Under the pieces are notes generated by a model. The model had not been told where the DNA came from, did not search any database, and saw only the letters and a program-made list of their open reading frames with translations. Of a stretch of DNA of 64,000 nt, positions 18,994 through 29,673 are shown piece after piece. Numbering within the stretch: the stretch's first letter is position 1; every line of letters begins with the position of its first letter. Both the position numbers and the translations under genes were made by a program. Origin of the DNA: Aristolochia californica (Eukaryota > Streptophyta > Magnoliopsida > Piperales > Aristolochiaceae); the NCBI GenBank assembly GCA_029961685.1, contig JARWKL010000006.1, positions 15,522,276 through 15,586,275 of the forward strand, read 5' to 3'.

Positions 18994-20326
18994 ATGGCTG
19001 AAGAGAATATGAATATCAAAGGTGATATACTGAGAATTACCACCATACCCTTAAGTGAGGTATCAAATTTTATGAGTTGGTCCACATCGGTTCGGAGGTT
19101 CCTTATAACAAAAGATCTACTTGGTCACCTCACCACCTGAGGACCACCTATTGATGAAGATGATATTTTTTTATAACAAATGGTTGAAAAATGATACTTT
19201 GGTGATTAGTTGGATAATCAATAGCAAGGAAGAACATGTCTCCAATAATGTTATTCATCTTGACACTGCTAAAAAAATTTGGGAGACGTGCTAAACTGTA
19301 CTCTTGCCCGAATACTCTACATAGACCATATGATATTCTCCAAAGAATGTTGAATACTAAACAAGGAGAAAATATCCATGAGTACTTGGCCCGCTTTAGA
19401 GGTTTTCTTCAAGAGTGGAAGTTAGCTCAGCCTTCAACCACATATATTTCTATCCAAGACAAACAGAAAGAAGCCTTAATTACTGCTATTTATCTTGAAA
19501 ATTTTAAACCCCATCTTGAGATTGCTAAGAGTCAAGTTTTGACTGCTTCTGCTATCCCCAAGTTTGATGATGTTAAGCACCTAGCCAATACTACCTAAAA
19601 CACCGGCCTATTAGGAGCGGGAGGCATAGGTGCTTAACCCCAGGACCATAATAGTATACCCCACATTTGCGAGCCAACGTCCACAGCGGCTTAACACTTA
19701 GCGACGGGAGATAGGTCAGGATCCCATAATCCCTTACGGTCATCGCGTATGGGGTTCGCGATCACCCGCATCGGGGAACTCCCTTCGGAGATTCGAACTC
19801 GCAACGTGGGGGCCTACTCTGATACCAAATATTAAGCACCTAGCTAATACTACCCAAAATATCGGCTTGTCAGGAGTAGAAGGCATATGTACGTAACCCT
19901 AGGACCATAATAGATGATGTATGTGCAACACTGCTTCATATTCTAGACACTTCTTCCTCCACTATTGAAGTATCATCCGCTATGAATTTCGATCATAGAG
20001 GATCATCATCTGACCACGGCGGAGGCCGAGGTAGAGGTTATAGAGGAGGCAGAGGAAGAGGTGGAAGGACTGGTGTTGGCAGAGCAGATGGGAAAGAATG
20101 TACTCATTGTAAAAAATTTGGCCACACTATAGATCATTGCTATTACAGGGCATGCACTTACTGTGGACAATATGGCCATTATAAAGAAATATGCTATAAA
20201 GCCAATGGACAGTCAGAATTGACAAGGGCTAATCAAGCCTTTATAGGTGATACAAAAGAAGAACCCACAAAATCAGCAGCACAAAAAAAATTACTGATGA
20301 AAAGTATGAGCTATTTTAGAAAATGA
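18994..20326 (+). pseudogene. Copia-1 gag, broken and interrupted by TRIM-2
   Basis: The frame opens at the ATG at 18994 (MAEENMNIKGDILRI) and stops after about 48 codons. Conserved copia gag words then recur in shifted frames (PPIDEDD, VIHLDTAKK, QGENIHEYLARFRGF). After the TRIM insertion at 19571-19912, an RGG-rich stretch leads to two zinc-knuckle-like motifs at about 20098-20190: CTHCKKFGHTIDHC and CTYCGQYGHYKEIC. These would bind RNA in the virus-like particle. Frame breaks make it non-functional. The same gag family occurs in Copia-3 at 54392. Confidence 0.85.
19571..19912 (-). mobile_element. TRIM-2 copy 1 (342 bp) inserted in copia gag, TSD GATGA
   Basis: The ends are direct repeats beginning TGTTAAGCACCTAGCC (19571) and TATTAAGCACCTAGC (19830), each about 83 bp. 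GATGA flanks the insertion (19566-19570 and 19913-19917). CTCTGATACCA next to the second repeat is the complement of a tRNA-Met primer-binding site, so the element is on the minus strand. Its 180-bp interior is non-coding. Removing the insert restores continuity of the gag DNA on either side, which confirms the boundaries. Confidence 0.88.
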
Positions 20327-20348
20327 AGACAATGATGGGTTCTTCTCC

Positions 20349-21104
20349 TTGCTCCTCCGCAACTACTGCTGCACTACCGCTTCAGGTATGTTATCAGCCT
20401 CATCTTCATCTTGGATAATTGACTCAAGAGCCTCCAAGCATCTAACAGGTAACAAAAATTTATTACATTCTCTATGTCCGAGTCTTGCACACAAGTTTGT
20501 TACCATAGCCGACGGTTCTCAAACCAAAGTCCAAGGGAAAGGTTCCACTTCTGGCACACCATCACTTCCGCTTATTGATATTCTTTTTGTTCCTACTTTC
20601 CCTTTGAATCTATTATCTGTTAGTCAGCTGACAAAATATTTTAATTGCTCTGTTACCTTCTCACCCCCTTCATGTGTCTTTCAGGATCTTATAACAAAGC
20701 AGGTGATTGGTGGAGGCCATGAACAAGGGGGGTTTTACTACTTAGATGTGCCAAAAATAAATATGGTTTCTACCATTGAAAATGAGACACGGTTATGGCA
20801 CAATTGGTTGGGATATCCATCTGCACAGTTTCTTAATTATATGTTTCCTTCTCTTAAAGTAAGGTCAGAATTTTATTATGAGGTTTGTCAATTGAGTAAA
20901 CATCAAAGGAGTACATACTCTCCTCACCAAGAAGTCAAAAGTGTTACTCCATTTTCTTTAATTCATACTGATGTTTGGGGGTCCTTGATTGTCTCCAACA
21001 TTTCTCAAGCGAAATATTTTATTACATTTATTGATGATTTCATTCGCACAACTTGGTTGTTTATATTTAAGGAGTGGTCTGAGATACCATTTATTTTAAA
21101 GTAA
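20349..21104 (+). pseudogene. Copia-1 protease and integrase N-terminal part
   Basis: The aspartic protease segment reads WIIDSRASKHLTG. The catalytic triad is normally D-S/T-G, and here G is replaced by R, so the protease is probably inactive. The pre-integrase zinc-binding region follows (LWHNWLGYPSA), in which the usual GHPS histidine is Y. The integrase core begins at HTDVWG and FIDDF. The frame stops at 21104; downstream integrase words (YFYWPHAVLTAW, SPYSRL, KCIFLGYS) continue in 21317-21631 after a frameshift. Confidence 0.85.
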
Positions 21105-21899
21105 TTTCATGCTATGGTACTCACACAATTTTGTCAGAAAATAAAAATTCTCCAGTTTGATAATGCCAAAGAATATGTTTCCAAAGACCTCGACTTTTTT
21201 TGTCAAGAAAATGGCATTATCCATCAAACATCATGCGCCAACACTCCTAAAAAAATGGTGTAGCCGAACGAAAAGATCATCATATTCTTGAGGTAGCTCG
21301 AGGTTTATTATATGCCATGAAAGTTCCATACTTTTATTGGCCTCATGCAGTCCTTACTGCTTGGTTTATTATAAATCATCTACCATCTACCGTACTTGCT
21401 AATAAATCTCCTTACTCTAGATTATTACCAAATGATGATCCATTTTCACTACCTTTGAAAGTCTTCAGATGTCAATGTTTTGTTCATAATTCATTACCTA
21501 GACACAACAAACTTGATTCTAAATCTATCAAGTGTATCTTTTTAGGATACTCTCGCACACAAAATGGTTATGTTTGTTATAGTCCTACTCTTCAACGTTT
21601 ATTTGTGTCCAGGGATGTAACATTTTTTTGAAGACTCCTCATTTTATTCTGATAGTGCTCCTCCTGGTCTGTCCTCAACACCAGGTTCCCTTCGACCGGT
21701 TGTGCCTCGAGATACAGAGATTATTCAACCCCCTGAGCAGGTGGCCGACACCACACCTGCCGAGTTAACAGATCCAACAGAGGTAAGTCATTCATCACTA
21801 ATTATTTTTGGCCCTCAATATGATACTCGTCTTATTGCTATAAGGAAATAACCTAGTTCATGCACTAGACCTTCTACTTCTCATCCCATTTTAAATTTT
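21105..21899 (+). pseudogene. Copia-1 integrase C-terminal part and linker
   Basis: 21105-21300 holds the core's second half out of frame (VRF-like words, HQTSC). 21317-21631 (104 codons) carries MKVPYFYWPHAVLTAWF and IFLGYSRTQNGYVCY, the usual C-terminal integrase block of copia elements. The proline- and serine-rich linker to reverse transcriptase follows with a stop at 21851. Confidence 0.8.
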
Positions 21900-22760
21900 G
21901 TGTCTCATCATCACCTCTCACCTTTATGTTGTCAGTTTCTTTCTTCTATTTCCTTCATATCTGTTCCACAGTCCTATCAGGAGGTTCTACAACATCTAGG
22001 GTGGAAGGCAGCAATGGATGAAGAAATGAAGGCCCTTAATGACAATCATACATGGTCACTGGTTCCTCTTCCCACAGATAAAAATCCTGTTGGTTGCAAG
22101 TGGGTTTGTACTGTCAAACATAATCCGAATGGGTCAATTGCACAACTGACGGCTTGACTGGTTGCCAAAGGTTATACTCAGTGCTATGGAATTGATTATG
22201 AAGAAACCTTTTCTCCAGTGGAAAAAATGAACTTGGTACGTATATTTTTATCTCTAGCGGCCAATTCATCATGGGCGATATATCAACTTGATGTGAAAAT
22301 GCATTTCTTAATGGTGATATTAAAGAAGAAATTTACATGCAACAACCACCTGGGTATGTGGTTGAGGGGGAGTCAGTATGCCGCTTAAAAAAATCTTTAT
22401 ATGGTCTAAAGCAGTCCCCTCGGGCATGGTTTGAGAAATTAGTCAAGTCATCATAAGCTTTCACAGATGCTTCGGAGATCACTTAGTATTTATTGAAAAA
22501 ACACCGAGAGGTAAGGTGATTCTGGTTGTATATGTTGTTGATATTATTTTAATTGGGATTGATTCCGAGGACATCCAGAAAACAAAAGAAGAAAATATGT
22601 GCTGAATTCAAGACGAAGGATCTTGAACTACTCAAATATTTTTTGGGTATTGAAGTATTACAATCCAGACATGGGATTGTGCTATCTCAAAGGAAGTATG
22701 CCCTTGATCTACTAGAGGAGACATGAATGATGGGAGACACACTCCCAGGCACTCATATGG
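21900..22760 (+). pseudogene. Copia-1 reverse transcriptase
   Basis: RT starts with WKAAMDEEMKAL and NPVGCKWV. A stop lies at 22156, and the frame then continues as AKGYTQCYGIDYEETFSPV and AIYQLDVK. The polymerase box should read YVDD but the DNA encodes YVVD (about 22530), which removes one catalytic aspartate. Frameshifts occur near 22290, 22450 and 22580. The later word [19 protein letters not shown] is intact. Confidence 0.85.
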
Positions 22761-23487
22761 ACTCAAATACAAAATTATGTGGAGGCACTGGAGAAGATGT
22801 AGATATTGGGAATATCAAAGACTAGTGGGATGACTTATTTACCTGTGTGTAACAAGGCCAAATATTTCATATGCAGTAAGTGTGGTAAGTCAATACATGC
22901 ACAAGCCACAACTTAGTCATTGGCAAATACTTGAAAGAATACTACGATATCTGAAAGGAGCTTCAGGAAGGGGACTTCTGTATAAAAACCATGGTCACTT
23001 CAACATTGAAGGATTCTCAGTTGCAGACTGGGCCGAATCCCCGGATGATAGAAAATCTACTTTGGGATTTTATACGATGGCTGGAGGGAATTTGGTTACA
23101 TGGAAAAGCAAGAAGCAAAATGTAGTAGCACGGTCTAGTGAATAAGCAAAATACAGGGCCATGGCACACACTGCTAGTGAACTCATATGGATAAGATCTC
23201 TTCTCAATGAGTTGGGATTCTATAAAGAAGCTCCAATAGATCTATACTATGACAATCAAGCAGCAATACCCAGTGTATTGAATCTAGTCTTCAATGAAAG
23301 AACAAAGCATATTGAAGTGGATTGCCATTTTATAGGAGAAATGTTCCAAGCTGGTTTCTTATCTCTGAAGCATATATCTTCACAAAATCAAGTTGCAGAT
23401 ATTCTCACCAAGCCGGTCTCTCACAAGATTATGTCTACCATATGCAGCAAGCTGGGCATTAATGATGTCTTCTCACCCCCAGTTTGA
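22761..23487 (+). pseudogene. Copia-1 RNase H and polyprotein end
   Basis: Two near-continuous frames (22882-23145 and 23161-23487) carry copia RNase H words: RILRYLKGASGRGL, DDRKSTLGFYTM, MAHTASELIWIRSLL, YYDNQAAI, NERTKHIEVDCHF and QVADILTKPV. A stop at 23143 breaks them. The polyprotein ends FSPPV followed by the purine tract TTTGAGGAGGAG and the 3' LTR. Confidence 0.88.
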
Positions 23488-23494
23488 GGAGGAG

Positions 23495-24102
23495 TGTTAC
23501 AATGTGGGACCCACCATGGTGCTCGAGCTGGTGGGACCGGCCATGAGGACGTGGAACACCAAGAAGAGTCCTCACCCAAGCAAGCACGAGTTAAGGAATT
23601 AAAAAGCACAAGTTGAAATGTGTTAGAAGACTTGAAGATCAAGTGGGACCCACAAATTTATCACGAGCAGGAAACCTTACCAAGATGAGCTGGAAGATCA
23701 TGAGGGACCCACAAGGATAAGGCCACAATCTGGCCTCCTCCCTTATATTCATGTGAATGAAGAAAGAGTTCTAGTTCAACTCATATTAGTCTTCTAGTAG
23801 ATTGGTTTGAATAAACTTATCTTAGAGAGTTAGAGTTGGAATGCAATTAGGATTGAAAGGCTAATTGTGTAAGGACTCTACTTCTTCCACTACTATAAAT
23901 AGAGGTGTTATAATTCGGAATTAAACAAGTTACACATCTCATTCTTGAGTTAATCTCTCTCTCTATCTTTGCTTGGTGCCATCTCTCTTTTCTCTTTTAT
24001 TTTTTCTTCTCTCTACTCGAGAGCTCTTCTTCCCTTTTCTTATTTTTTTTATTTCTTCTTTCTCTTGCTTGGAATAATGGAAAATGGATCCTAAATTCAA
24101 CA
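23495..24102 (+). repeat. Copia-1 3' LTR
   Basis: This 608-bp LTR is homologous along its length to 17916-18501, with a TATA box at 23894-23901 and a 3' end CTAAATTCAACA. Confidence 0.92.
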
Positions 24103-24107
24103 ATATG

Positions 24108-24914
24108 GAATGCTAAGAAAAATTTCTATAACTTTTATGTTTTGAATTTTGAGAGATACTTGCTGCATCTAGGTCTAAATTTGGCTTGAAGTTGTGGCAC
24201 GTGCACTCCCCCCCCCTTTTTCCCTTCTCCAGCTTTTCTTCCTCTTTTATTTAGTTTTTACTTCAAATTTCTACATGTCCCTGAGTGGCTAAACTTTCAG
24301 ACCTTGTCAAAGGAAACTGAAGCCATCGAAATCAATAAAACTGTGAGATATGATTTGTTTTCATCGTTCAATTTATGTTTTAAGTATTAGATGTTCTTCT
24401 GTAATTTTTTTCATGATTGTTTTGTTTAATCACTCGGAGGCCTTCTAGTTTATTACTCTTTGCAATCTACTGTTGGGTTAGATATCAAATCCATAATTGT
24501 TTGATCCCTCTAACTTGTGAAGCAATTGAGATTTGATGATTTGCATCGTCAGAAATTATTAGATCTTAAGAAGAACGCTAGACTAAATTCAATGCAGTCG
24601 ATTGTGCTTCTGTTGTTTAGTTTCATCGATCTCTCTAATTCTTAAGGTTGTAGCTAGATTAAACCTTTAGAGCTTGTTTTGGGTTGTTTAGTAGTTAGGG
24701 TTTAGGGTTAATTGGATCGCTTGTTTTCTAATTAACTACGACTAAGGAGAGATAGGAAGATGTTCCAACGGTGATTACTCAAGTGCGAATTGATATATGC
24801 TTCCATGGATGATAAGTTGTGAAATTCCGATGGTGGATGTTAACTTATACCAAGGTTTGTTCTTTTGATTGATTTTGATCCTTCAATTTGAATTCTTAGC
24901 TGTTTTTCTTAACA
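24108..24914 (+). mobile_element. Athila-like 3' LTR, right part
   Basis: This is the continuation of the LTR from 17689 after the Copia-1 insertion. The terminus is taken as TTTTTCTTAACA at 24914. With the left part, the LTR would be about 1.0 kb. The call rests on the purine tract and position, not on a matched partner. Confidence 0.4.
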
Positions 24915-24953
24915 ATGTTTTCGTTATACTCAACAACCCACCCCCAATCCTTG

Positions 24954-25298
24954 TGTTACGATCTCAGATCTGACACAATGATTCATAGGGAGGAAGAAAA
25001 GAAACACTAAAATCAAGCCGAAGGGAAGCTTGAAAACCCTAGGTTCTTTGAGGAGAATGCACACCCCTGAGCTCGTTGATGAGAACTCAAAACCCTTATT
25101 TACTCTAAATCAATGCTTTCCTTTTTTCATTACTCTTACCCCTTAAATAGGGTTCACCCTTACAAGGTTCAAGATAAAATATTACAAAAAATATCCCTAT
25201 GGCCTATTAATTCATTATCCGAAACAAAATAAAGTAAATTAAAGAAAAATAATTAATTAGACTCTAAATAACTTAATAATGTTATTGTGTGCATAACA
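24954..25298 (-). mobile_element. 3' LTR of minus-strand family A/B element
   Basis: The 345-bp LTR (TGTTACGATCTC...GTGCATAACA on plus) is homologous to 17056-17413. On the minus strand it is preceded by the purine tract of the relic at 25299-25420 (CAGGGGAGGGGGGTG), so it is a 3' LTR. The interior is to the right, and no 5' LTR was found to its right. Confidence 0.75.
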
Positions 25299-25420
25299 TT
25301 ACACCCCCCTCCCCTGGAGAAAGAGTTTATCCTCAAGCTCGAAGGTAGGTTCTGCTTGTCGACATCTCCACCTGTTCCCAAGTAGTATCCGTTGTATCTG
25401 TGGCAACCCTTTGGACGACA
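25299..25420 (-). pseudogene. Gypsy pol C-terminal (chromodomain-end) relic
   Basis: In shifting minus-strand frames the DNA encodes TTDTTWEQVEM and then TFELEDKLFLQ, running into a G-rich polypurine tract. DTTWEP followed by FELEDKL is the C-terminal end of the chromodomain-bearing gypsy integrases seen elsewhere in this window (for example 47590-47675). Only the end is left. Confidence 0.6.
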
Positions 25421-25469
25421 AAACTGGAGCATTCCAACCAAGAACCAAAACTGTTTTTTTATGACATTG

Positions 25470-26755
25470 TCAGCATCTCTTGCTGTAGCACACCTCAATA
25501 CAGATAAGCAACCAAACAACAAGTTGAACTATCACCTGCTCCAAACTGGAAACTTCTGCTTCGACATTAATAGCCCTTGTGTGATCTACCCCAACGGTTG
25601 CCTCATTAGCAAAATGCAGCATGTCCCCAGTAACCTGAGTAATGGGATTGAGCTGATTTCTAATTACAACTCGCTGCCCAAGTTCATTCATTGGTTCTTC
25701 ACTTGTCTATGCATACATGGCTACTATGGCTCCACAAAAATTCCAACACAAGGCAAAGATGAGGTTTTTCTTCTTGTCCCTGGCAACCACGGTCACTATT
25801 AAATTTCTACTTAGAGGAATATGGTCTGTATGACCCATGTCAAGACTTCATAGACCACTATCGAAATCCTTCAACTGGGTAGCGGTGGAGAGGACTGCTC
25901 GACTGAGAACAGGCACCCAACAAGCATCTTTTTCAGTATTTGGAAGCAGTCCTTGTTCAATAAATTGCCCAGCAATACCCAGATTATTTATTTGGACAAC
26001 ACACAAAATATCTGCAGCACCTCCCATATCAATTGGCACTATTGCAAACCTGCACCCAACATTAGGATGGATCCCTCTGAGCATGCCAAAATAGATCTTG
26101 CAGGCTACAATACCCCCCACAAAAGGTGGATAGCTGCATACCCCATGTGCTTTTTCATTCTGCACTGCCACTGTTTTCAGCACTAGATGCTGGCTGTTGA
26201 GCAACAATTTTTGTTGCATTGCCACAGTTTTCAGCACTGGTTTATGGCTGTTTAGCAGCAATGTTTGCTGCATTGCCACAACAACACTGTGGCCTTGGCT
26301 GTTTGGCAGCACTGTGTTATGCACTGGCACAACAGACCAGACCTCATTTGGTGGAAGAAGCCATGAGAGTAAGCACATGTTGTCGATCTTGATAAGTGCA
26401 AACGTTCCTCAGCACCATCCTTCAAATGGTTGATATTCCCATGCAAAACTGTAGCACTTATACTATGTCCAGATGCCGCGCAAAATTTAATTTTTTTCCC
26501 TTCAACAGCCATAAAAATCATTCCCCACAACATTACATTCAAATTATGGCCAAGAGAACCTTCATCATTGAGAGTCTCCCTATCTGCCAAAAATTTCTCA
26601 AAATCAATTGTATTAAGACATTCTTTACCAAAGACAACCCCTCTGCCACATAAGATTTCATTTGAGACTAGATCAATAGCAAGTAATTCATTAAATACAC
26701 CACGAGCATCATCAATGTTCCCACCTTGCACAAACACATTCAAGTCTTGTCTCAT
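25470..26755 (-). CDS. Unrecognised minus-strand coding-like region
   Basis: Three open frames on the minus strand: 25470-25691 (73 codons), 25848-26378 (176 codons) and 26252-26755 (167 codons, MRQDLNVFVQGG...). The last two overlap in different frames. Composition looks protein-like, with ordinary amino-acid mix and hydrophobic segments, but I recognise no family. It lies inside the family A/B element, upstream of its gypsy-type tail. It may be that element's decayed gag/pol or a captured host gene. The 176-codon frame holds an 18-residue tandem repeat (26167-26324). Confidence 0.3.
26167..26324 (-). repeat. 54-bp tandem repeat, about 2.9 copies, frame-preserving
   Basis: Units begin GCCAC at about 26167, 26221 and 26275. 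Each reads GCCACTGTTTTCAGCACT... or a variant, then GGCTGTT.AGCA. The period is a multiple of three, so the minus-strand frame reads an 18-residue repeat of the form LLLNS..(V)LKTVA(M)Q. Confidence 0.75.
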
Positions 26756-27389
26756 TTGTTCAAAGTCAGAATATTTCAGTTGGTGTTCATCTATATTATT
26801 TTTTTCAGTTTGTATTTTTTGCTGTGGTGCTCATCAATTTGCATTATTTTTTTCAGTTTGTATTGGCCTCAAGAGCTCCACAAATGGTATATACAGTAAG
26901 AACAATAATTACATTTATTGCTGTCCCTTTTCGGCCATTTGTTGCTACGCAGAAGTTGCGTGCCTGGCGCACAAAAAACAAAGGAGATACTTTGGGCTGA
27001 AAGCCAAACTCTTCGGGCTGCGGAACGGGCCCAACGGGATTTGCCTGTTTCAGTTCGGACAGAGGCATCCCTGGTCGACACGGTTGCTGTTCGCCGACGG
27101 ACAACGCCTCCTCCGGTCAGGAATTTCGGTGACAACGGTGAGGGGCGGAAGGTAAGCATCGCCTCCACTTCTCCCTCAACCGAGACATACCTCAACTCAT
27201 CGACATCAATGCTAGGTAAGTCTTCGAATACCTCTGTCCAGCGTGTAAGAATTGGGGAAAAGCAACCTCTGGAATGGGAAAAAAAAATTTCCCACAGCTC
27301 CGTCCACTGCTGGGCTCCCTTCTGATGCTCTTCTCCACGAAAACCAGACAGGAAGAGCTGTGGGACCGCTTCTGCTTGTAGCAATGCCT
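26756..27389. other. No gene assigned; includes a 21-bp echo and a GC-rich stretch
   Basis: ATTATTTTTTTCAGTTTGTATT-type sequence occurs twice (about 26796 and 26843). From about 26990 the GC content rises. Overlapping ORFs on both strands (plus 26918-27325, minus 26869-27384) have no recognisable motif. It could be upstream sequence carried along with the captured MFS gene fragment. Confidence 0.3.
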
Positions 27390-27855
27390 GTGCTGAAACC
27401 GGGACTAGACCTCCGTGGGTTGGCCTCGGAGCCGCAGTTTGGGTCCAAATTGCTGCAGTAAACCCCTATAATTTTCCTCTCTTTTCGCATTCTCTAAAAT
27501 CTGTTTTGGGTTACTCCCAACAGAAGTTAACGATCCTAGGAGTTGCTAACGATCTAGGCGAGAACGTGGGCCTACTTCCTGGGATTGTATGCAATAAATT
27601 GCCCCCATGGGTTATGCTTTTGATCGGAACACTTTCTTGCTTTCTTGGGTACGGGGTGCTCTGGCTCCCAGTTCGGAATGTTGAATCTTTGCCTTACTGG
27701 CTGTTATGGGTGGCCTTGGTTGTCGCCACTCATCGTAGTGCATGGCTTGGGACTGGCGTACTAGTGACCAATATGAGAAACTTCCCTCTGAGCAGAGGCA
27801 CAGTCGCTGGCATTCTCTAAGGTTATCTTGGTCTTAGTGCTGTAGTATACACAGA
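27390..27855 (+). pseudogene. Nodulin-like MFS transporter (NFD4-type) N-terminal fragment
   Basis: A continuous frame reads TGTRPPWVGLGAAVWVQIAA, then LGYSQQKLTILGVANDLGEN, VGLLPGIVCNKLPPW and MRNFPLSRGTVAGIL. These are landmark words of the plant nodulin-like major facilitator proteins related to NUCLEAR FUSION DEFECTIVE 4, covering the first several transmembrane helices (about 150 of roughly 550-600 residues). A stop codon at 27818-27820 replaces the conserved lysine after GIL. The frame continues [13 protein letters not shown] and homology ends at about 27855. There is no clear start ATG in frame. It is a fragment, directly followed by a piece of a different gene. Confidence 0.8.
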
Positions 27856-27879
27856 GATCCCATTCAAAGAGTCTCTAAT

Positions 27880-28035
27880 TATTTTGATCATGAAATGGTA
27901 TGGAAGGGCACTTATGCTTTATGGTTACTTGATTCCAATCTCTCTCTATGTCTCTATTGCTGTGGTCAAAGTATTACAAGCTATGCTCATCAATTGGGAT
28001 GTACAACTGTTTGATGAAGAAACCTACAGCTCTGC
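27880..28035 (+). pseudogene. P4-type ATPase (aminophospholipid flippase, ALA-like) fragment
   Basis: The ORF at 27884-28222 begins [20 protein letters not shown] and continues [20 protein letters not shown] and DEET. The [24 protein letters not shown] block lies just upstream of the phosphorylation site in plant P4-ATPases, and this fragment stops before the DKTG loop. Only about 45-50 residues of a protein of roughly 1,100 are present. The rest of the ORF to 28222 ([14 protein letters not shown]...) is unrecognised and may be another fragment. Confidence 0.7.
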
Positions 28036-28239
28036 TTCTGGTGGCAAGCTTCAGAAACATTGGCAGAATGAAAACCCAAGTAACTTCAAGGATGGACTGA
28101 CCAATGCAGTCATAGAAGAGAATTCAGAAGTAAAGCTTCAAAAGAATCCAACTTGGAAGTCAAGTTTGAAGATGAAAATAGGGAAAATTATGTGTAGAAA
28201 TGGATGCAAAGGGGCTCCATAAATTCATATAAAGTAATA

Positions 28240-29100
28240 GGAAAAATCTTGCTGCCATAAGAGAGGAGGTCCCACTTGCGTTAAGGAGTGCCTGAGATCC
28301 AGCAAGGTTGGGTTTGGAGTCCCTGGATGACTTCTACACAGAAACACCTACTCTTGATGGAAAGAGGGACCCCAACCTCTTGGATCTGCCTAGAACTTGT
28401 ATTATGTTGATGGAGTGTCTAGGCCCTATGTTAGCTAATGCTGAATCAGATTCCTTGGTGGTGTCCTCAGAGATCAGAGAAAAGTCAACAGATATTGCTG
28501 AGGCATGGAAACCAAAGTTGGATGAACTTGATATTGATGGCTCTACAGGAAACCCCTTAGAGGTTCATGCTTTTCTGCACCTTTTAGTGACATTTGGTAT
28601 TGCCTTAGAATTTGATATGGATGATATTTGCATACTCATCCCATTTGTTGCTCGTCGCCGGTAGACAACTGATCTTTGTAGGATACTTGATTTACAAGAT
28701 AAAATGCCAGGCGTGATTGATGTTTTGGTTAATAGTGGACGACAAATTGAAGCAGTTAGCATGACATATGCTTTTGAGCTCACAGAGCAATTTGCACCTG
28801 CGCCATTCACAGATCAAAGTTGGAAGCACATCCCCATCTGCTGCCCAGAATGAATCAAACAAGCAAGAGTTAGCTGCGTTTAAGGCTGTCATCAAATGCA
28901 TTGAAGAGCATAAGTCTGAGGAGCAGTACCCTGTGGATACTTTGCCGAAAAGGGTTCTCCAGCTAGAGAAGGCTAAAGCTGATAAGAACAGAGCAGTAGA
29001 GGCTGCCAAGCCTCAACCAAAGAGACCTTGTGCCAATGGTGTTAACTGCAGTCCTTGTCCTACTAACATTGTTGACAAGAGCTTTTACAGGGCAATAGCA
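28240..29100 (+). pseudogene. FRIGIDA-like (FRL) gene fragment
   Basis: The frame begins AIREEVPLALRSA (stop) and continues LESLDDFY, then CIMLMECLGPMLANAES. It goes on with AWKPKLDELDIDGS, FLHLLVTFGIALEFDMDD, a stop at 28662-28664 in place of the usual glutamine, and NSGRQIEAVSMTYAFELTEQ. After a shift it reads SPSAAQNESNKQELAAFKAV, IKCIEEHKSEEQYPVD and LEKAKADKNRAVEAAKPQPK. These are the conserved blocks of the FRIGIDA-like family, nuclear scaffold proteins of flowering-time control. The N-terminal coiled-coil third and a short piece around 28800 are missing. Homology ends near 29090 and gypsy sequence begins by about 29145. Confidence 0.85.
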
Positions 29101-29144
29101 ACTCAACTACCCAACCTCCCAACTGGGTGGCGGTGCTGTGATTT

Positions 29145-29251
29145 GCATGTGGAACCTATGACTCACGGCGAGAACCAACGGAGGATTCGTTTCGGCAGGC
29201 ATACTCTACCTTCGAGCTCGAGGACAAGCTCGTTCTCCAGGAGGGGTGGGA
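29145..29251 (+). pseudogene. Gypsy pol C-terminal tail fused to captured sequence
   Basis: In one frame this reads EPTEDSFRQAY then TFELEDKLVLQEGWDV and enters the LTR. TFELEDKL is the C-terminal signature of the chromodomain gypsies in this window. A purine tract (GGAGGGGTGGGA) immediately precedes the LTR. It shows that the element's own pol is missing and host-gene fragments sit where pol should be. Confidence 0.75.
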
Positions 29252-29673
29252 TGTTATGGACCAAATAGTGAGCCGAGTCAGGCTGAGACACTATGGCTGA
29301 GTCAGTTAAGTCGTTATTTACTTTATTTTCTATTTTATGCTATTTGGGTTTAAATATGCCTCAGGGGCATTTTTGTAATTTTTTCCTAAACTCTTATTGG
29401 CGTGAAGTATTTGTATGCATCGTATGGTAATGAATGGGGAAGTGAAAAGTTAATCTAAAATAGGATTTGAGGTCTCCTCTTTGAGCTCAGGGTCGGTGTT
29501 CCCCCGGAACCCTAGGTTGCGGTCTCCCTCAGAGCCGTAGGTTACGGACTCCCTCAGAGCCGAGTTATCCCTCTCTGTTCTTCTCTATGATTTTCTCCCC
29601 TTTCGTTCCCTTCTTCTTCGTTATCACCCTCGTCCTCCCTGGTGAATCTTCATGTTGATCTGGGACCATAACA
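29252..29673 (+). mobile_element. Gypsy-E 3' LTR
   Basis: The LTR is TGTTATGGACC...GGGACCATAACA, 422 bp, starting directly after the purine tract. Copia-2 integrase sequence starts at 29674, so the element inserted into Copia-2. The flank to the right is GGTAC; no matching 5' LTR with GGTAC was found to the left, so the 5' end is missing or unrecognised. Confidence 0.8.

Larger units (their letters stand above)
17916..24102 (+). mobile_element. Copia-1: complete but defective Ty1/copia element, TSD ATATG
   Basis: The LTRs 17916-18501 and 23495-24102 share ends TGTTACAATGTGGGA...AAATTCAACA. The element is flanked by identical ATATG (17911-17915 and 24103-24107). Gag, protease, integrase, reverse transcriptase and RNase H follow in copia order on the plus strand. 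Many stops and frameshifts and two catalytic changes mean it is dead. A 342-bp TRIM-2 is inserted in gag. The LTRs differ by substitutions plus about 22 extra bases in the 3' LTR near 23664-23686, so the insertion is not very recent. Confidence 0.95.

Noticed and set aside
27390..27855. A functional nodulin-like transporter gene
   Set aside because: Only the first quarter of the protein is present, with an in-frame stop at 27818, no start ATG, and a different gene fragment following at once.
9340..29100. A functional flowering-gene cluster linking the SOC1-like exon and the FRIGIDA-like fragment
   Set aside because: The FRIGIDA-like piece is a broken, captured fragment 19 kb away beside retrotransposon sequence; co-location appears accidental.
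29252..29673. A target-site duplication for Gypsy-E
   Set aside because: The right flank is GGTAC and the left flank is the element's own pol tail. No GGTAC next to a matching 5' LTR was found.
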